From the NCBI GenBank assembly GCA_020740775.1, contig JAHEWK010000045.1:124001-188000 (forward strand): a stretch of DNA of 64,000 nt, read 5' to 3'. Position numbers and translations under genes: made by a program. The notes under the pieces are model-generated. The model made no database searches. It saw nothing but the letters and a program-made list of their open reading frames with translations, and was not told where the DNA came from. The DNA comes from Ilyonectria destructans. Lineage: Eukaryota; Ascomycota; Sordariomycetes; Hypocreales; Nectriaceae. Positions 61,808-64,000 of this stretch are shown here, piece by piece; the stretch's first letter is position 1, and the number at the start of each line of letters is the position of its first letter.

Positions 61808-64000
61808 ATGGACGAGTATGCGACGCTCATCGACGAGCACCAGCTTCTGCTGTGTAAGATATGCCGACATGCTGTGAACCCGGGTGCTAGCGTCGAGTCC
61901 CACTTCAGGCATATGCATCAGGTAAAGGGACAACTGCTTAGGGATATAACGGACTACGCCGATGTAGACTCACTGAACGATCCAGCTACAGTTGAACTGC
62001 CAGCCGACTGGAGCGAACCGATCCCGATTCTTGACGTATATAGCGGGTTCAGCTGCAATGCGTGCCGCTATGTAACACAATCACGGAAGAACGTAACCCA
62101 TCACTGGACAGAGTCACAACATAGCTCCGACGGACCAAAATACAGCGCCGTACAACTACAAACATGGACGCCAATACGGCGCGCGAGATACTGGATCGTT
62201 AGAGCTTATGGCGATGGCGACAGTACGATGGCACCGGAGTCTGCAGCGACAAATAGCATCATGGATAGGATGATCGCCGACAGCAAGGCCGAGCTACTGG
62301 AGGAGGACACCAAGAGAAACGAGCACGGTAACAGGCAGGAAGGCATTGACTACGACTCGACTTGGGTGAAGGAAATGAAGTGGGTGAGGCACTTTGGGGA
62401 CCGGAGTTTGACCGAGATCCATGATGCGGCTCAGGGGATACGAGCAAAGGCCAGCAAGGTTAAGACAAGAGTCCCCGAGGATGAAAAGGCTACGAGAGAG
62501 CTGCAGCTACTCACGCGACTAAACGAGAGCTTCGACCGAGAGGTAGACCGCTGCAGCTGGCGACTAGAAGGCGTACCGAAGGAAACGTTGCAGTGTCTTC
62601 ACGGCATCCAGCCAGGGAAACCAAACAGCTTGCCATTCGGATGTACCGCGAAAGACAAGTCGCGGGCCAGCTATCAGTCCGTCGGACATCGCTACTTAGC
62701 GTTCTGCTGGCGTGCACACCAAATGGGTCGCGAGGACGCGGCAAAACGACTGGCGATGCGCTTCACGGACGAGCAATGGAGCTTAATGGCAGATGTAGCC
62801 CATGAGCTAGAGGACGAGCAGCTAGGCGACATTGTCGGACAAACCGAACTGCACGGTGATAGCGGCTTCTTTAGCGGAGACGACGATACAAGCAGCGAAA
62901 GCTTGAGCGACGACGAGGAGGGCGGTGGAGAGCGAAGGCCCGGACGTCGCGAGTTAGCAGTTATGGGGACGAAAGCGCTCGACCAAGCCGTGTTTCGATT
63001 CATGATAGCTTCTATCAAGGTGCGTGTAGGCGGCGATATGTATAGCAACGCAATGCTGTGCTTCTGCGCAGCAACGGGCATCCGAAGGCACCCGCTAGGC
63101 TACACGGAGGCGTATCTCTTTACAGGTGTACTGGCAGCGTTATTATGGCTTGCCCGACTTTTTTTTCTGGAGGCCGGATTCGAGGACGTGTCGCCGGAGG
63201 AGGCGCATGTGGGAGTAGAGGCGCTTGATCGGTTCCAGCAGGAGCACGAGACGTGGATGTGCATAGGCACTTATACAGTGATGAGCAAGATCATCAACTG
63301 GATGGCGTATGGCAAGGGACATCGCAATAAGACGGGCGGGCCGCCGACAGTGCGCTGGTCCGACGACGACGAGGCGCTGGTGCATAACGGGGATCACATG
63401 CTAGTGCGTGACTTCCAGCGGGCGGCTTGCAAGATCATGGTGCAGGCGGACGACTTATTGAACAAGATGCTAGGCGGCACATGGGATCGTATTGGGCCCG
63501 GAATCGACATGAAGCGGATCGCCGATAGCACGTCGCGGCTTGGCGCCGGCCAGTCGTTCGCGACAAACGACAAGAACGCGTGGCTAGACGCCGGGCCGGG
63601 CAAGGTTATGCGTTCTATGGAGGCATCTATATTTGACAAGAAGAAGAACCAGTGGAAGCAGGCCGGCGTACGGAAGTGGTTGCAGCGGCTGCGTGTGTTT
63701 CGAGAACAATTGATGCTGCTCACGCACATCTGGGAAGGGCAACCAGGGCGCGGGCCGGAAACGGCAACATTACGGCACTGTGATACGTGGCAGTTGCTGC
63801 GTAATGTCTTTTTGTACGATGGACAGGTCATGCTCGTAACGGACCGTGACAAGATGAAGGCGATCCGCGGAACCGGCCGCAAGACAGCCCGGTTTCTGCC
63901 CGACCGTATCGGGCGGATGATGGTTGCATACATCGTGTGGCTTCTGCCGGCAGAAAGGACGCTGCGGCGCAAATGCAAGCTACCGGAACCGCAGGAGAAG
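61808..64000 (+). CDS. Zinc-finger / integrase-like N-terminus of another telomere-linked helicase gene, 3' end outside window
   Basis: Open from ATG 61808 (MDEYATLIDEHQLLLCKICR) to the window edge, 731 codons without a stop. Two Cys2-His2 fingers of OrsD/DUF3505 type: CKICRHAVNPGASVESHFRH and CNACRYV...HHWTESQH. An acidic linker (SGDDDTSSESLSDDEE) follows, and then the integrase-like segment starts (HIWEGQPGRGPETATLRH, TDRDKMKAIRG, RFLPDRIGRMMVAYIV). The helicase half is expected beyond 64000 but is not seen. This is the only family member here whose zinc-finger start is clean and in frame, so it defines where the genes begin. 195 bp downstream of the telomere-like tracts. Confidence 0.82.
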   Translation, partial: MDEYATLIDEHQLLLCKICRHAVNPGASVESHFRHMHQVKGQLLRDITDYADVDSLNDPATVELPADWSEPIPILDVYSGFSCNACRYVTQSRKNVTHHWTESQHSSDGPKYSAVQLQTWTPIRRARYWIVRAYGDGDSTMAPESAATNSIMDRMIADSKAELLEEDTKRNEHGNRQEGIDYDSTWVKEMKWVRHFGDRSLTEIHDAAQGIRAKASKVKTRVPEDEKATRELQLLTRLNESFDREVDRCSWRLEGVPKETLQCLHGIQPGKPNSLPFGCTAKDKSRASYQSVGHRYLAFCWRAHQMGREDAAKRLAMRFTDEQWSLMADVAHELEDEQLGDIVGQTELHGDSGFFSGDDDTSSESLSDDEEGGGERRPGRRELAVMGTKALDQAVFRFMIASIKVRVGGDMYSNAMLCFCAATGIRRHPLGYTEAYLFTGVLAALLWLARLFFLEAGFEDVSPEEAHVGVEALDRFQQEHETWMCIGTYTVMSKIINWMAYGKGHRNKTGGPPTVRWSDDDEALVHNGDHMLVRDFQRAACKIMVQADDLLNKMLGGTWDRIGPGIDMKRIADSTSRLGAGQSFATNDKNAWLDAGPGKVMRSMEASIFDKKKNQWKQAGVRKWLQRLRVFREQLMLLTHIWEGQPGRGPETATLRHCDTWQLLRNVFLYDGQVMLVTDRDKMKAIRGTGRKTARFLPDRIGRMMVAYIVWLLPAERTLRRKCKLPEPQEK

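Overview
The window is nuclear DNA of a filamentous ascomycete, probably a Sordariomycete-like Pezizomycotina. The evidence is short GT-AG introns of 46-92 bp, STAND/NLR receptors with NB-ARC, NACHT, ankyrin and TPR parts, LINE and hAT/Pogo/MULE remnants, C:G-to-T:A (RIP-like) decay, and a set of telomere-linked RecQ-type helicase genes next to short CCCTAA tracts. It reads as an accessory, probably subtelomeric, region. No tRNA, rRNA, CRISPR or housekeeping gene was seen.

Layout. 1-4.5 kb: a 5'-truncated ankyrin-ZZ protein. 6.0-9.5 kb (minus): a dead PNP-NACHT-ankyrin NLR with an internal deletion, a one-base frameshift and a retroposon in its ankyrin array. 10-13.3 kb: transposon debris (LINE 3' end, TA-flanked MITE, FAR1/MULE piece, palindromic repeats). 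13.5-20.8 kb: the most interesting locus. A nucleoside-phosphorylase-fold effector ends in an amyloid-type motif and sits between two inverted NB-ARC-TPR receptors whose N-termini carry the matching motif; one of these is frameshifted inside the motif. 20.8-26.5 kb: a solo LTR and a NACHT-ankyrin receptor broken near its 3' end, bracketed by 78-bp repeats. 27-29.6 kb: a hAT MITE, a GATC-rich tract and a Pogo/Fot1 transposase piece. 29.9-35.7 kb: a HeLo-like/pseudokinase gene (MLKL-like layout) divergent from a Ser/Thr kinase-ankyrin gene. 36-43 kb: mostly decayed genes and elements. 44-47.8 kb: an intact 1256-codon AT-hook protein of unknown role. 48.7-64 kb: tandem same-strand members of a zinc-finger / integrase-like / RecQ-helicase family.

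How the parts may work together. The NLR locus looks like a self-contained programmed-cell-death or incompatibility module: receptors sense through TPR arrays, oligomerise through NB-ARC, and template an amyloid fold on the PNP effector. The HeLo-like pseudokinase, kinase-ankyrin and other NLR genes suggest a wider immune cluster. A second theme is premature stops that are nearly all TAG, several at codons that are Trp in paralogs or sister repeats. That fits RIP (TG to TA), and also matches the UAG-to-UGG A-to-I mRNA editing known from sexual tissue of several Sordariomycetes.
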